Shown: positions 14,727 through 23,396, numbered from the stretch's first letter. The stretch: DNA of 31,594 bases from CAUYXJ01 sp963577065 (GCA_963577065.1 CAUYXJ010000027.1:1-31594); one strand, 5' to 3'. Numbers and translations: made by a program. The notes: generated by a model from the letters alone, not told the origin.

Positions 14727-16397
14727 CTACACCACCACGAACTCCTTGTGTTCGCTGAACGCCTTTCGCCACATATTGCAGATCTCGCCCGAGGTCGCGC
14801 CCGCGTTCACGGCATCGATGATCAGCGGCATCAGATTCGTTTTGCCGTCGCGGCTCGCACTTTCGAGAGCGCTCATGGTATCGCCCCAGACCTGGGCGTC
14901 GCGGTCGGCCTTGAACGCCTTCAGGCGCGCGAGATGCCGCTTCTCGCCCTCGGGGTCCATCTTCAGGATCGGGATCTCGATCGGCTCGTCTACCTGGAAG
15001 TCGTTCATGCCGACGATGATGCGGTCGCGGCTCTCGACCTCGCGCTGGAAGCGCGCCGAGGCATCCGCGATGTCCTTCTGGAAGTAGCCGGTCTCGATTG
15101 CGGGAATGACGCCGCCCAGATCCTCGATTCGCTGGAAGATGGCGTTGCACTCGTTCTCCATATCCGTCGTCAGTCGCTCGACGAAGTAGGAGCCCCCGAG
15201 CGGGTCGATCGTGTTCGCCACGCCGCTCTCGTGCTGGATCACCTGCTGCGTGCGAACGGCGAGGCGTACGGCCTTGTCCGAGGGCAGGGCCAGCGCCTCG
15301 TCCATCGAGTCCGTGTGCAACGACTGCGTTCCGCCGATGACCGCGGCGAGCGCCTGGATGGCCACGCGGACGAGGTTCACCTCCGGCTGCTGATCGGTGA
15401 GGGAGACGCCCGCCGTCTGTGTGTGGAAGCGCATCAGCCAGGAGCGCGGGTTCTTCGCCCCGAAGCGTTCGCGCATCTGGCGCGCCCAGATGCGGCGGGC
15501 GGCGCGGAACTTCGCGATCTCCTCGAAGAAGTCGTTGTGGCAGTTAAAGAAGAAGGAGATGCGGGGCGCGAAGCTGTCGATGTCGAGCCCTCGCTCGAGC
15601 GCCCACTTCACGTACTCGATGCCGTCGGCGAGGGTGAAGGCGAGCTCCTGCACGGAGGTCGAGCCGGCCTCGCGGATGTGGTAGCCACTCACGGAGATCG
15701 GGTTCCAGAGCGGCATCTCGGCGGAGGCAAATTCGACGGTGTCGGTAACGAGCCTCATCGACTCCCGCGGCGGATAGATGAACTCGTTCTGGGCGATGTA
15801 CTCCTTGAGGATGTCGTTCTGAAGGGTGCCGGCGAGTTTCGCCCGGGGCACACCGCGCTTCTCAGCGGCGGCGATGAACAACGCCCAGATCACAGGCGCG
15901 GGGCTGTTGATCGTCATCGATGTCGTGATCTTGTCGAGGGGCAGGCCTTCGAGCAGGAGGTCCATATCGGCGAGCGAATCGACGGCCACGCCGCACGAGC
16001 CGAATTCGCCCAAGGCCCAGGGCTCGTCGTGGTCGTAGCCCATGAGCGTGGGCATGTCGAAGGCGATCGAGAGGCCGTTGTTTCCGGCGGCGAGGAGATC
16101 GTGGTAGCGCTGGTTCGTCTCTTCGACGGAGCCGAAGCCGCTGAACATACGGATCGTCCACGACTTACCCCGGTAGCCCGTCTTGTGAACGCCACGGGTG
16201 TAGGGGTACGAGCCGGGGAGGTTGATGTCGCGCTCGTAGTCGACATCGGTGACGTCCGTCGGGTCGTAAAGCCGATCGATGGGCCGGCTGGAGACCGTCA
16301 TGAACGGCCCTGCCAGCTCGCGCCCCTCCGCAACGACCTCGTCGTCGTACGCCTCGCGTAGCTCCCTGGCTCGCCCGAGTCCGTTTTCTTCGCTCAC
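14727..16397 (-). CDS. B12-dependent acyl-CoA mutase large subunit, isobutyryl-CoA-mutase-like
   Basis: This 556-aa protein matches the substrate-binding (TIM-barrel) half of methylmalonyl-CoA mutase family enzymes and lacks the cobalamin-binding domain, which must come from a separate small subunit not in this window. Two specificity residues are informative: Tyr89 of methylmalonyl-CoA mutase is Phe85 here (TIRMFSGFG), and Arg207 is Gln203 (KEYIAQNEFIYPP). Phe/Gln is the pair known from isobutyryl-CoA mutase, so a carboxyl-free acyl-CoA such as isobutyryl- or n-butyryl-CoA is the predicted substrate. H240 (SGYH) is conserved. GTG at 16397 follows GGAG by 6 nt; longer in-frame starts run into the divergent trmH promoter and gene. 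The 7-bp satellite follows its stop. Confidence 0.85.
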   Translation of the reverse strand: MSEENGLGRARELREAYDDEVVAEGRELAGPFMTVSSRPIDRLYDPTDVTDVDYERDINLPGSYPYTRGVHKTGYRGKSWTIRMFSGFGSVEETNQRYHDLLAAGNNGLSIAFDMPTLMGYDHDEPWALGEFGSCGVAVDSLADMDLLLEGLPLDKITTSMTINSPAPVIWALFIAAAEKRGVPRAKLAGTLQNDILKEYIAQNEFIYPPRESMRLVTDTVEFASAEMPLWNPISVSGYHIREAGSTSVQELAFTLADGIEYVKWALERGLDIDSFAPRISFFFNCHNDFFEEIAKFRAARRIWARQMRERFGAKNPRSWLMRFHTQTAGVSLTDQQPEVNLVRVAIQALAAVIGGTQSLHTDSMDEALALPSDKAVRLAVRTQQVIQHESGVANTIDPLGGSYFVERLTTDMENECNAIFQRIEDLGGVIPAIETGYFQKDIADASARFQREVESRDRIIVGMNDFQVDEPIEIPILKMDPEGEKRHLARLKAFKADRDAQVWGDTMSALESASRDGKTNLMPLIIDAVNAGATSGEICNMWRKAFSEHKEFVVV

Positions 16398-16496
16398 AAG
16401 CTGCTCCTTCGCCTGACGTGTCGCGATGAGTCCGTCTATCTTACCGAACCGCTCGTTCCCAGCCTTTCGCGCTAGATCGGTCCAGGGGGTGGGGGC

Positions 16497-16502
16497 TAGG
16501 CT
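16497..16502 (+). promoter_or_regulatory. -10 element placing trmH as leaderless
   Basis: TAGGCT ends 6 nt before the ATG at 16509, so transcription would start at or next to the start codon. No Shine-Dalgarno is present in this gap. Confidence 0.4.
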
Positions 16503-16508
16503 CGGCTG

Positions 16509-17096
16509 ATGCCGACGCCGGAACGTTCGCACCGCCTCGACGACGTTGCCGCACGCCGCCAGCAGGGGGTCGTCGTGCTCGAGGATATCCACGATCCCCA
16601 CAACGCGGAGGCGGTCTTTCGCAGCTGTGATGCCTTCGGCTTCCAGCGCGTCTCCCTCATCTTCGCGGAGGAGCAGCAGTTCGATCCGCGCCGCGTGGGC
16701 AAACTCACGTCCTCTTCGGCGAACAAGTGGCTCGACTTCGCCGCTCACACCTCAGCTCGGGCCTGCATCGAGGAGCTCCAGCGCGACGGCTACGAAGTCA
16801 TCGCAACCGTGGCCGCGGGCGAAGCTGAGGACATCTCTGAGGCACCACTGACCGCGCAACGGATCGCGCTGATGTTCGGGAACGAACACCGCGGGCTCTC
16901 GGACGAGGCGATCGTCCTCGCCGACCGCCGCCTGACGATTCCGATGGCGGGGATGGTACAGAGCCTGAACCTCTCGGTGGCGGCCGCGCTCGTCCTGTAC
17001 GAGGTCACGCGCCAGCGCCGGGCGGCGGGGATCGAGCGCTACGGCCTGCCGCCCCAGGAGCAGGCGGTCCTGCGGCAGTGGCTCGCTGAACGGTAG
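16509..17096 (+). CDS. trmH: SpoU-class tRNA (guanosine-2'-O-)-methyltransferase, TrmH-like
   Basis: All three SPOUT/SpoU motifs are present in 195 aa: motif 1 HNAEAVFRSCDAFGF, motif 2 ALMFGNEHRGLSDEAI and motif 3 IPMAGMVQSLNLSVAAALVLYE, the knot that binds S-adenosylmethionine. The C-terminal tail (YGLPPQEQAVLRQWL) resembles TrmH, which 2'-O-methylates G18 of tRNA; the protein lacks part of the longer C-terminus of E. coli TrmH. No ribosome site precedes the ATG; a -10 box 6 nt away suggests leaderless translation. The MFS gene follows 9 nt after its stop. It is divergent from the mutase. Confidence 0.88.
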   Translation: MPTPERSHRLDDVAARRQQGVVVLEDIHDPHNAEAVFRSCDAFGFQRVSLIFAEEQQFDPRRVGKLTSSSANKWLDFAAHTSARACIEELQRDGYEVIATVAAGEAEDISEAPLTAQRIALMFGNEHRGLSDEAIVLADRRLTIPMAGMVQSLNLSVAAALVLYEVTRQRRAAGIERYGLPPQEQAVLRQWLAER

Positions 17097-17105
17097 GATC
17101 GCGAG

Positions 17106-18557
17106 GTGTCGCGCGAGCGCGCCCCCGACGAACCCGAGCCCGAAGCGCAGGGCCGTTGGAGCAGTTTCGAGCTGCAGGCTGCGGTGGCGCTCGCCAGCCT
17201 CCTGACCCCGCTCAATAGCACCGTGGTCGCCGTCGGGTTGCCGGCGATACGTGAGCATTTCGAGGTCGGCGTCGGCGCGATGACGCTGCTGATCAGCATC
17301 TACCTGGTGGCGGTGGCGGTGATGCAGCCCGTCTCCGGCCGCTTTGGCGACGCCTTCGGCTCCGTTCGCGTGATGTGGGTGGGGCTCGTGCTCCTGATCA
17401 TCTTCTCCGTGGCCTCGGCCTTCGCCTGGAACTTCCCGGTGCTGATCGTCACGCGGGCGCTCCAGGGAGTGGCCTCGGCCCTCGTAATGCCTAACGCGAT
17501 CGCGCTGCTGCGCAAGCGGATGCCCTCGCCGCGGCTGGCCACCGCCTTCGGGACGAATGGGGCGGCGCTCTCTGCGGCCGCCGCCTTCGGGCCCGTGGTT
17601 GGCGGTGGGGCGCTCCTGATCGGTGATTGGCGGCTGCTGTTCCTCCTGAACGTGCCCCTCTCCCTGGCAGCGATCGCGCTCCTCCTGCGCCTCCCGGCCG
17701 ATGCGGGCGGGGGCCGAGCGATCCTGCGGATCGATCTGCCGTCGTTCGGTGCCCTCACCTTCGCCTTCGCGAGCGTCGTCGTTATCGGCAGTGCCACGCG
17801 TGTCGACAACCCGACGCTGCTGATCGTCGGAACCGCCCTGTTACCCCTTGCGGCAGCCGCCTACTGGCTGCGCGCGCGCCAGGGCGCGAGCGTCGTCGAC
17901 CTCAGCTTCTTCCGGCAGGGGAACTTCCGCGCGGCAGCGGCCGGCCAGGCGCTGACGAACCTCGTCATGTACTCGTTCCTGGTGGCCATTCCCCTCTACC
18001 TCGCCGGCGTCCGTGACGTGAACGACCAGACGATCAGTCTCGTGCTGTTCGCGCTCAGCGCGGCAATGATCGCAATCTCGCCCCTGGGCGGGGTGCTCGC
18101 CGATCGTGCCGGCCGCCAGCCGCTCGTGGTTGGCGGCAGCCTGGTCATCTTCGCGGCGACCATCGGGCTGGTCGCGCTCTTCACCGATCCGCCGCTCGTG
18201 GCGATCGTGGTGCCGCTCGTCGGCGTCGGCGTGGGGCTCGGCATCTCCGCGGCGGCGCGTTCGTCAGCCGCGCTCGAGGCCTGGCCTCGAAGCGTGGCCG
18301 GCTCGGTGTCCGGGACCTTTTCGATGACGCGCTACGTGGGCTCGGTCGCCGGTGCCGCCATGATCGCGGCCCTCCTCGGTGCAAATCCGGACGAGGCTGC
18401 TTTTCGCATCCTCTTCGCGGTGCTCGTGGCCTTCGCGCTGCTGAATGTCGTCGCATCGCTGGGGATCCGTGATCGCCGGCCGACCGAGGCCGGCATCGCG
18501 GACGCGCTGCGGGCGGTGCCCGAGCCTATCCCGCCCGCGGGTCGACCAGCACCTTGA
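17106..18557 (+). CDS. MFS multidrug exporter, DHA2 (14-TMS) type
   Basis: The 483-aa protein is very hydrophobic, with about 14 predicted transmembrane segments from residue 19 onward (LASLLTPLNSTVVAVGLPAI is the first, typical of EmrB/QacA proteins). The motif-A loop (GRFGDAFGSVRV) and the later GGVLADRAGRQPLVVG loop are visible. It would expel drugs or metabolites using proton motive force at the inner membrane. GTG at 17106 lies 9 nt after trmH and so is probably co-transcribed. Its last 32 bp overlap the 3' end of the convergent alcohol dehydrogenase. Confidence 0.9.
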   Translation: MSRERAPDEPEPEAQGRWSSFELQAAVALASLLTPLNSTVVAVGLPAIREHFEVGVGAMTLLISIYLVAVAVMQPVSGRFGDAFGSVRVMWVGLVLLIIFSVASAFAWNFPVLIVTRALQGVASALVMPNAIALLRKRMPSPRLATAFGTNGAALSAAAAFGPVVGGGALLIGDWRLLFLLNVPLSLAAIALLLRLPADAGGGRAILRIDLPSFGALTFAFASVVVIGSATRVDNPTLLIVGTALLPLAAAAYWLRARQGASVVDLSFFRQGNFRAAAAGQALTNLVMYSFLVAIPLYLAGVRDVNDQTISLVLFALSAAMIAISPLGGVLADRAGRQPLVVGGSLVIFAATIGLVALFTDPPLVAIVVPLVGVGVGLGISAAARSSAALEAWPRSVAGSVSGTFSMTRYVGSVAGAAMIAALLGANPDEAAFRILFAVLVAFALLNVVASLGIRDRRPTEAGIADALRAVPEPIPPAGRPAP

Positions 18558-19563
18558 TCTGGCTCCGGTCCTCGTTCAGGAGCGAGAACGCGTCGCCGAT
18601 CTCGCCCAGCGGCACCGTGCGCGTGTGCAGCGGCTTGACCTGGATGCGGCCCGTCGCGATGAGGTCTGCGGCCATCGCGAACTCTTCGTGCAGGTAGCCG
18701 AAGGAGGCGACGAGCGTCACCTCCTTCGAGAGCCAGGCGCCGGGATTGATCGTCGCGGGGTCGTTCGAGAGCCCGACGAGCGTGATCGCCCCGCCCCGCC
18801 GGACGTAGTCGACGGCGTGCTGGATGGTGGGCGAGATGCCAGCGCATTCGAAGACGATGTCCGGGCCGAGCCCGTTCGTCTCCTCCGCGATCCGCGCGGT
18901 CACGTCCTCGCTCGAGGGGTCGAAGATGAGGTCGGCGCCGAGCGAGGTCGCGAGTTCGGCACGGTCCGCGACGGGCTCGACGACGAAGAGGCGGCCTGCG
19001 CCTGCGGCGCGCGCGCACTGCAGCGCGAGCAGCCCGATCGGTCCGGCGCCGATGACAAGCACGGTGTTGCCGAGGCGGATGTCGGTGCGGCGGGTCGCGT
19101 GCAGCGCCACGGTGAGCGGCTCGACCATCGCCGCGTCGAGGTCGTCGAGGCCCGCGGGAACGGGCGTCAGACGACGGGCGTCCGCGGCGATCGCGGGGGC
19201 GAATCCGCCGTGCGGGAGCGGCGCGGTGGGGCTGCCCATCAGGCTCACCATCGCCATCGGGCAGTTGCGGCTGTAGCCGGCGCGACAGGCATCGCATTGC
19301 CCGCAGGCGGGGGCGATCCCACCAATGACGCGGTCACCCTCACGCACGCTCGTGACCCCGGCGCCCACCGCCGAGACCTCGCCCGCCCATTCGTGCCCGC
19401 ACATCGCGGGATTGGAGGGTCCGCCGGACTGGTACGAATGGAGGTCGGTCCCGCAGATGCCGCAGTAGTTGATACGGACGACGGCCTGGCCCTCGGCGGG
19501 CGTGGGTTCCGTGAACTCGAGGAGCTCGATGATCTCTTTGCCGGTGATGATCGCTGCCTGCAT
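18526..19563 (-). CDS. Zinc-dependent alcohol/polyol dehydrogenase (MDR)
   Basis: The 345-aa protein has a complete zinc-MDR signature: catalytic zinc residue C37 (YCGICGTD), GHE at 56-58, structural-zinc Cys 87, 90, 93 and 101, and the Rossmann motif VIGAGPIGLLALQ. The sequence is closest in style to threonine, sorbitol or 2,3-butanediol dehydrogenases; the substrate is unknown. ATG 19563 has no Shine-Dalgarno, but TACACT lies 8 nt upstream as a probable -10 box, so it may be leaderless. It is convergent with the MFS gene and overlaps it by 32 bp. Confidence 0.9.
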   Translation of the reverse strand: MQAAIITGKEIIELLEFTEPTPAEGQAVVRINYCGICGTDLHSYQSGGPSNPAMCGHEWAGEVSAVGAGVTSVREGDRVIGGIAPACGQCDACRAGYSRNCPMAMVSLMGSPTAPLPHGGFAPAIAADARRLTPVPAGLDDLDAAMVEPLTVALHATRRTDIRLGNTVLVIGAGPIGLLALQCARAAGAGRLFVVEPVADRAELATSLGADLIFDPSSEDVTARIAEETNGLGPDIVFECAGISPTIQHAVDYVRRGGAITLVGLSNDPATINPGAWLSKEVTLVASFGYLHEEFAMAADLIATGRIQVKPLHTRTVPLGEIGDAFSLLNEDRSQIKVLVDPRAG

Positions 19564-19571
19564 GGCGAGGG

Positions 19572-19577
19572 AGTGTA
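19572..19577 (-). promoter_or_regulatory. -10 element placing the alcohol dehydrogenase as leaderless
   Basis: TACACT on the minus strand ends 8 nt before the ATG at 19563, and no ribosome site lies between. Confidence 0.45.
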
Positions 19578-19732
19578 GCGGGGCCTCTACCCCCGCGCAG
19601 TGGGCTCGCGGCGCCCCCCGAATCGTGAGGCGCTATCCTCGGGCGGACGACCAGGGAGTGTCTGGGGTTACACAGACTGACTGAAACGGCCATCGCCGCA
19701 AGACGGATCCCCGGCTTCATTCAGAAGCGGCG

Positions 19733-20632
19733 ATGAATCCGGGCGTCCTGGCGGGCATCGGCTCGGCCGCGATCTGGGCGGTCGCGAGCACCATGATGGC
19801 TTCGAGTTCGTCGCGAGTCGATGCCCTCTCGATCAGTGCCGTCCGCGGCGCCTGGGGCGCGCTCCTCCTGCTCGCGACCGTGCCTTTCCTCCTCGCCTCG
19901 GGCGAGTTCAGCGGGATGGACGCCGGGATCGTGGCCGCGCTCATCGGCTCCGCGATCGTGGGGTTCGTCTTCGGCGACACGCTCTACATCGCGTCTCTCG
20001 CCGCGTTGGGGCTGGCGCGCGCCTTCACGGTCAGCCTCGGGCTCTTCGTGCTGCTGACCTACATCCTCGCCGTGCTCGTGCTCGATGAGGAGGTGACGGC
20101 GAGCGCCGCGGCCGGCTCGGGTCTGATTCTCGTCGGGGTCTACCTCGTCGCCCTGCTGGGGCGGCGGGGGGCAGCCGACGAGGAGCGCGCGGTTCGTGGT
20201 TGGCGTCAGCTCGCGCCCGGCCTCGGGCTGGTTGCGATTACCGCCCTCCTCTGGGCCGTCGCGACTGTCTGGCTCACCGATGCAGCTGAGGGGCAGGGCG
20301 CGATCGCCGTCGGGGCGGTGCGTCTGCCCGCGGCCGCGGGCGTCCTCATGATCGCCGCTAGCGTCGCCCCTCGGACGAGCCTTCGCCGACGCGCGATCTC
20401 GCGTTGGGACCACGGCGCGCTGCTGTTCGCCGGGCTCATCGGTACGGGCCTCGGGAGCCTGCTCTTCATCTACGCCGTCCAGGAGGCGGGCGCCGGGCGG
20501 GCGGCCGTCGCGACGGCGGTCTCGCCGCTGTTCGCGGTGCCGCTGGGCGCGATCTTCCTCGGCGAGCGGATGTCGCCGTGGGTGCTGGTCGGGGCGGTCG
20601 TGGCCGCCGCCGGGATCATCCTGATCTCGTAG
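19733..20632 (+). CDS. EamA/DMT-family transporter
   Basis: The 299-aa membrane protein shows two EamA repeats of about five segments each (residues 5-140 and 155-299), the plan of drug/metabolite transporters. Segments such as GILAGIGSAAIW-like first helix, IVGFVFGDTLYIASLAALGLA and VSPLFAVPLGAIFLGERM are characteristic; the last repeat ends ERMSPWVLVGAVVAAAGIILI. Substrates in the family range from amino acids to purines and cannot be inferred. ATG 19733 has a poor ribosome site. A TATCCT box at about 19633 may be its promoter. The convergent nitroreductase stop lies only 3 nt away. Confidence 0.87.
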   Translation: MNPGVLAGIGSAAIWAVASTMMASSSSRVDALSISAVRGAWGALLLLATVPFLLASGEFSGMDAGIVAALIGSAIVGFVFGDTLYIASLAALGLARAFTVSLGLFVLLTYILAVLVLDEEVTASAAAGSGLILVGVYLVALLGRRGAADEERAVRGWRQLAPGLGLVAITALLWAVATVWLTDAAEGQGAIAVGAVRLPAAAGVLMIAASVAPRTSLRRRAISRWDHGALLFAGLIGTGLGSLLFIYAVQEAGAGRAAVATAVSPLFAVPLGAIFLGERMSPWVLVGAVVAAAGIILIS

Positions 20633-20635
20633 CGC

Positions 20636-21259
20636 CTACGCCCAGCGGTCCCAGCGCATCGTCTCTGCGACTGGCAGGCGCCGCACCGGGCCGAACTTGC
20701 CGTGGGGGTAGCCGACCGGGATCAGACAGTACGGCTCGACCGTATCCGGGAGACCGAGCGCCGCCTTCGCGGCCGCGCGGTCCGAGAGGCCGAGCGTGGT
20801 TGGCGCGGCGCCCAGCCCGAGCGCCCGCGCCGCCAGGAGGACGTTCTGTACCGCGGGCCAGACGGAGCCGCCGCCCATTCCGGAGGCGTTTCCGGGCGGC
20901 GCGTCGAATTCGAGGCAGGCGATGATCAAGGCGGGGATCTCGTGCATGTGCTCCATCTGCCACATGACGGCGGCGCGCTGGCGGTCGCGCTGCTCCTCGG
21001 ACTGGTGGGGCAGCTCGCTCAGGCGGCCGCTCTCCATGTAGGCGGTCACAGCCGTGCGGTTGAGATCGGCGAGCTTGTGCTTCTGGGCATCGTCGCGCAC
21101 GACGATCCAGCGCACGTTCTGGGCGTTCGACCCCGTGGGCGCGCGATTACCGGCATCGATGAGCTTGACCAGCAACTCCTCCGGCACGATGTCCGCCTTC
21201 AGTCGCCGCATCGCGCGGCAGTTCTCGATGACATCGAAGATGCCCATCTGCTCGGACAT
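20636..21259 (-). CDS. Nitroreductase family protein
   Basis: The 207-aa protein has the FMN motifs of the family: IENCRAMRRLKADIVPEELL, then RAPTGSNAQNVRWIVV, and the C-terminal VWPAVQNVLLAARALGLGA helix, plus GYPHGKFGPVRR at the end. It is only distantly like the nitroreductase at 8275, with a shorter middle insert. ATG 21259 follows AGGGAGGG. The M20 gene lies 30 nt upstream on the same strand, so the two may form an operon. Substrate unknown. Confidence 0.9.
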   Translation of the reverse strand: MSEQMGIFDVIENCRAMRRLKADIVPEELLVKLIDAGNRAPTGSNAQNVRWIVVRDDAQKHKLADLNRTAVTAYMESGRLSELPHQSEEQRDRQRAAVMWQMEHMHEIPALIIACLEFDAPPGNASGMGGGSVWPAVQNVLLAARALGLGAAPTTLGLSDRAAAKAALGLPDTVEPYCLIPVGYPHGKFGPVRRLPVAETMRWDRWA

Positions 21260-21289
21260 GGAATCCCTCCCTTGAATGCGGCAGTTCGT

Positions 21290-22501
21290 TTAGGTCTTCG
21301 TCGCGAGGGACGCGAGCGATCCCTCGATCAGTCGCATCCCGAACTCGATCCCCAGCGGGATCGCGCGTTCATCGACGACAAAGCCGGGGTCGTGATGACG
21401 GCCGGCGATGCCCTCGGCTTCGTTGCGGCCGCCCAACCAGAAGTAGCAGCCGGGCCGCTGCTCGAGAAAGTAGGCCATGTCCTCGGCGCCCATGCCGGGC
21501 ACAGCCCGCGTCGTCGTGCCGAAGAAGCGCTCGGCCTCGGCCTGGACGAAGGCGGTGATGCCTTTGTCGTTCACGAGCGGGGGGCAGCTCGTACGGTGCT
21601 CGATCGCGGCGGTCGCGCCAAAGGCCGCGCAGACGCCGTTCACGACCGCCTCGGTCTTGGTCACCATGCGCGTGCGCACGCGCTCGCTGTACGTGCGAAG
21701 CGTCCCCCACAGCTCCGCCGACTCGGCGATGACGTTCCCGCGGAAGCCCGCCTCGACCTTGCCGATCGTGAGGACGGCGCTCTCCAGCGGCGGGAGCGAT
21801 CGGCTGACGACGGTCTGCAGCGCCGTGATCACGTGTGCGGCGACCACCACCGCGTCGACCGACTGGTGCGGCGAGGCGGCGTGCCCGCCGCGCCCGCTGA
21901 TGGTGATCTTGAGGCTGGTGGGGGAGGCGAAGAACGGTCCCGGGGCGACGTTGATCGTCCCGACCGGGACATCGGCGCTGATGTGCAGCCCCAGCACGCG
22001 GTCGACGTGCGGGCCCTCGAGGATCCCCTCCTCGATGCACTGAGCGGCGCCGCCCGAGGCTTCCTCGGCGGGCTGGAAGACGAAGCGCACGCTCCCGGCC
22101 AGCGACTCGCGCGAAGCGGCAACCAGCTCGGTGAGGCCCAGGCCGATGGCGGTGTGCACGTCGTGGCCACAGGCGTGCATCACGCCTGCGTTCTCCGATG
22201 CGAACGGCAGATCGGTCTTCTCCGGCACGGGGAGAGCATCGATATCCGCGCGCCAGAGGACGCAGGGGCCCGCACTCGCGCCGCGCACGAGGGCGGTAGC
22301 ACCGGTGCGCGCGAGCGGCCGCACGTCTTCGACGCCCAAGGCCTCCAGGCGCTCCAGGCGCTCCAGGATGACGCCTTGGGTGCGCTCCTCTTTCCAGGAG
22401 AGCTCGGGGTGGCGGTGGAGGTCGCGACGCACGTCGATCACCCGATCGGAGATGCGCTCGACACCGCTCCGCACGCGGGGGAGGTTGGGACGACGGCTCA
22501 C
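21290..22501 (-). CDS. M20-family amidohydrolase (amidohydrolase/IAA-amino-acid hydrolase type)
   Basis: The 403-aa dizinc/dimanganese hydrolase has the expected ligands: C111 and H113 (ACGHDVH), E146-E147 (PAEEASGG), H173 (LHIS) and the late HHDPGF His. The N-terminal RRDLHRHPELSWKEERT motif is typical of M20D enzymes that remove acyl groups from N-acyl or indole-acetyl amino acids, or deacylate hippurate-like substrates. The central dimerisation lid (SGRGGHAASPHQSVDAV) is present. GTG 22501 has only a weak ribosome site; it lies 10 nt after the YkgJ-like gene, so translation may be coupled. Confidence 0.9.
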   Translation of the reverse strand: MSRRPNLPRVRSGVERISDRVIDVRRDLHRHPELSWKEERTQGVILERLERLEALGVEDVRPLARTGATALVRGASAGPCVLWRADIDALPVPEKTDLPFASENAGVMHACGHDVHTAIGLGLTELVAASRESLAGSVRFVFQPAEEASGGAAQCIEEGILEGPHVDRVLGLHISADVPVGTINVAPGPFFASPTSLKITISGRGGHAASPHQSVDAVVVAAHVITALQTVVSRSLPPLESAVLTIGKVEAGFRGNVIAESAELWGTLRTYSERVRTRMVTKTEAVVNGVCAAFGATAAIEHRTSCPPLVNDKGITAFVQAEAERFFGTTTRAVPGMGAEDMAYFLEQRPGCYFWLGGRNEAEGIAGRHHDPGFVVDERAIPLGIEFGMRLIEGSLASLATKT

Positions 22502-22511
22502 GCCGCCGAGC

Positions 22512-23117
22512 TTACCCGCCGGGCGTCGCCTCGTCGCCCCACTGAAGGGCGTAGGTCACGCGGAGGAGGGCGGCCCAATCGGCGGGGTTTGTGGGCGGGC
22601 CCGTGAAGCCGGGACACTCGAGGTGCCGGAGGAGCAGCGGCACGCTCCCGGCGACCGGATCGCCCGCGAGCAGCGCGTGCACGGCCTGCTGCTGCTCGGC
22701 GGGCGATGGCTGCATCACGCGACCGCTGCTCGGGTTCACGAAGAGGATCTGATGGGGGTAGAGCTGGCAAGTGTCGGGGCGTGCAGCGTATTGCTGGCAG
22801 CTGCGGTCCTGCGACAGGAACACGCAGTGGTCGTCTTCGCGACCGAGAACGAAGGGCCGCTCCAGGGGCAGGTTGATCGGCTCGCCGTCTTCGCATTCGA
22901 GAAAGCGCGCGGCGGGGAAGGTGGTGGCTGCGGCCAACCGCTCGACCTCCTCGTCGTTCACGGCAACGCTGTAGGCGCGGCAGCAGAGCGCGTCGCAGCG
23001 CTCGGCTTGGCAGATGAAGCTGGGATCGCCGGGGAGGACGAGGCCGTAGCCGGTGTAGCGCTCTTCGATCAGCGCCCACGCCGCCTCCTGTTTCGCCGTC
23101 CCGGCCGCAACCACCAC
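22512..23117 (-). CDS. YkgJ-family cysteine-cluster protein
   Basis: The 201-aa protein carries a CQAERCDALCC motif (C36, C41, C45, C46) and later Cys in LECEDG, DDHCVFL, DRSCQQY and PDTCQLYP, the pattern of the YkgJ/UPF0153 family, thought to bind zinc or iron. Function in the family is not established. The N-terminal AAWALIEERYTGYGLVLPGDP is also typical. GTG 23117 is preferred: TACCAT lies 6 nt upstream as a -10 box, giving a leaderless start; longer readings enter low-complexity repeat DNA. It is followed closely by the M20 gene on the same strand. Confidence 0.8.
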   Translation of the reverse strand: MVVAAGTAKQEAAWALIEERYTGYGLVLPGDPSFICQAERCDALCCRAYSVAVNDEEVERLAAATTFPAARFLECEDGEPINLPLERPFVLGREDDHCVFLSQDRSCQQYAARPDTCQLYPHQILFVNPSSGRVMQPSPAEQQQAVHALLAGDPVAGSVPLLLRHLECPGFTGPPTNPADWAALLRVTYALQWGDEATPGG

Positions 23118-23123
23118 GCGCCC

Positions 23124-23129
23124 ATGGTA
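23124..23129 (-). promoter_or_regulatory. -10 element placing the YkgJ gene as leaderless
   Basis: TACCAT on the minus strand ends 6 nt before GTG 23117, with no ribosome site. Confidence 0.4.
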
Positions 23130-23316
23130 CCCGCTGCCGAGGGCGGCCAGAGCCACCGCACCAGTCGAGCGCACGCTCGCTGGGCTTCTCATCCCTCTTT
23201 GCTTTCCAGCTCGCTGCGCTCGGACCCCACCCCACCTCTGCCCCCCGGCGCTCCTCTGCTTCTGCTGCACGGCCTGACGGCCGCTTCGCCTCCGCGCTCG
23301 CTTGTTGGCCTCCTCA

Positions 23317-23396
23317 TCCCTCTTTGAACTCTGAACCCTGAACGTTGAACTCCACCCCCGTCCCTCTTTGAACTCTGAACCCTGAACTCTCAACTC
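23317..23396. repeat. Heptad repeats and a 27-bp duplication
   Basis: A 27-bp sequence starting TCCCTCTTTGAACTC occurs at 23317 and 23361. Within and after each copy are four consecutive 7-mers of the TGAACNN type (23325-23352 and 23369-23396). A shorter related segment CTCATCCCTCTTTG also occurs at 23188 and 23313. The rest of 23118-23414 shows no gene. Confidence 0.8.

Noticed and set aside
14484..16361. Long plus-strand frame of 625 codons
   Set aside because: It is the antisense of the acyl-CoA mutase gene; its sequence is low-complexity Arg/Val/Glu-rich and it starts in the 7-bp satellite.
22347..22373. Three 9-bp CTCCAGGCG repeats
   Set aside because: They lie within the M20 gene and encode a repeated LER helix; ordinary coding low complexity.
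23118..23393. N-terminal extension of the YkgJ-like gene to 23393
   Set aside because: It reads through heptad repeat DNA, is Arg/Lys/Gln-rich without family features, and the GTG at 23117 has its own -10 box.
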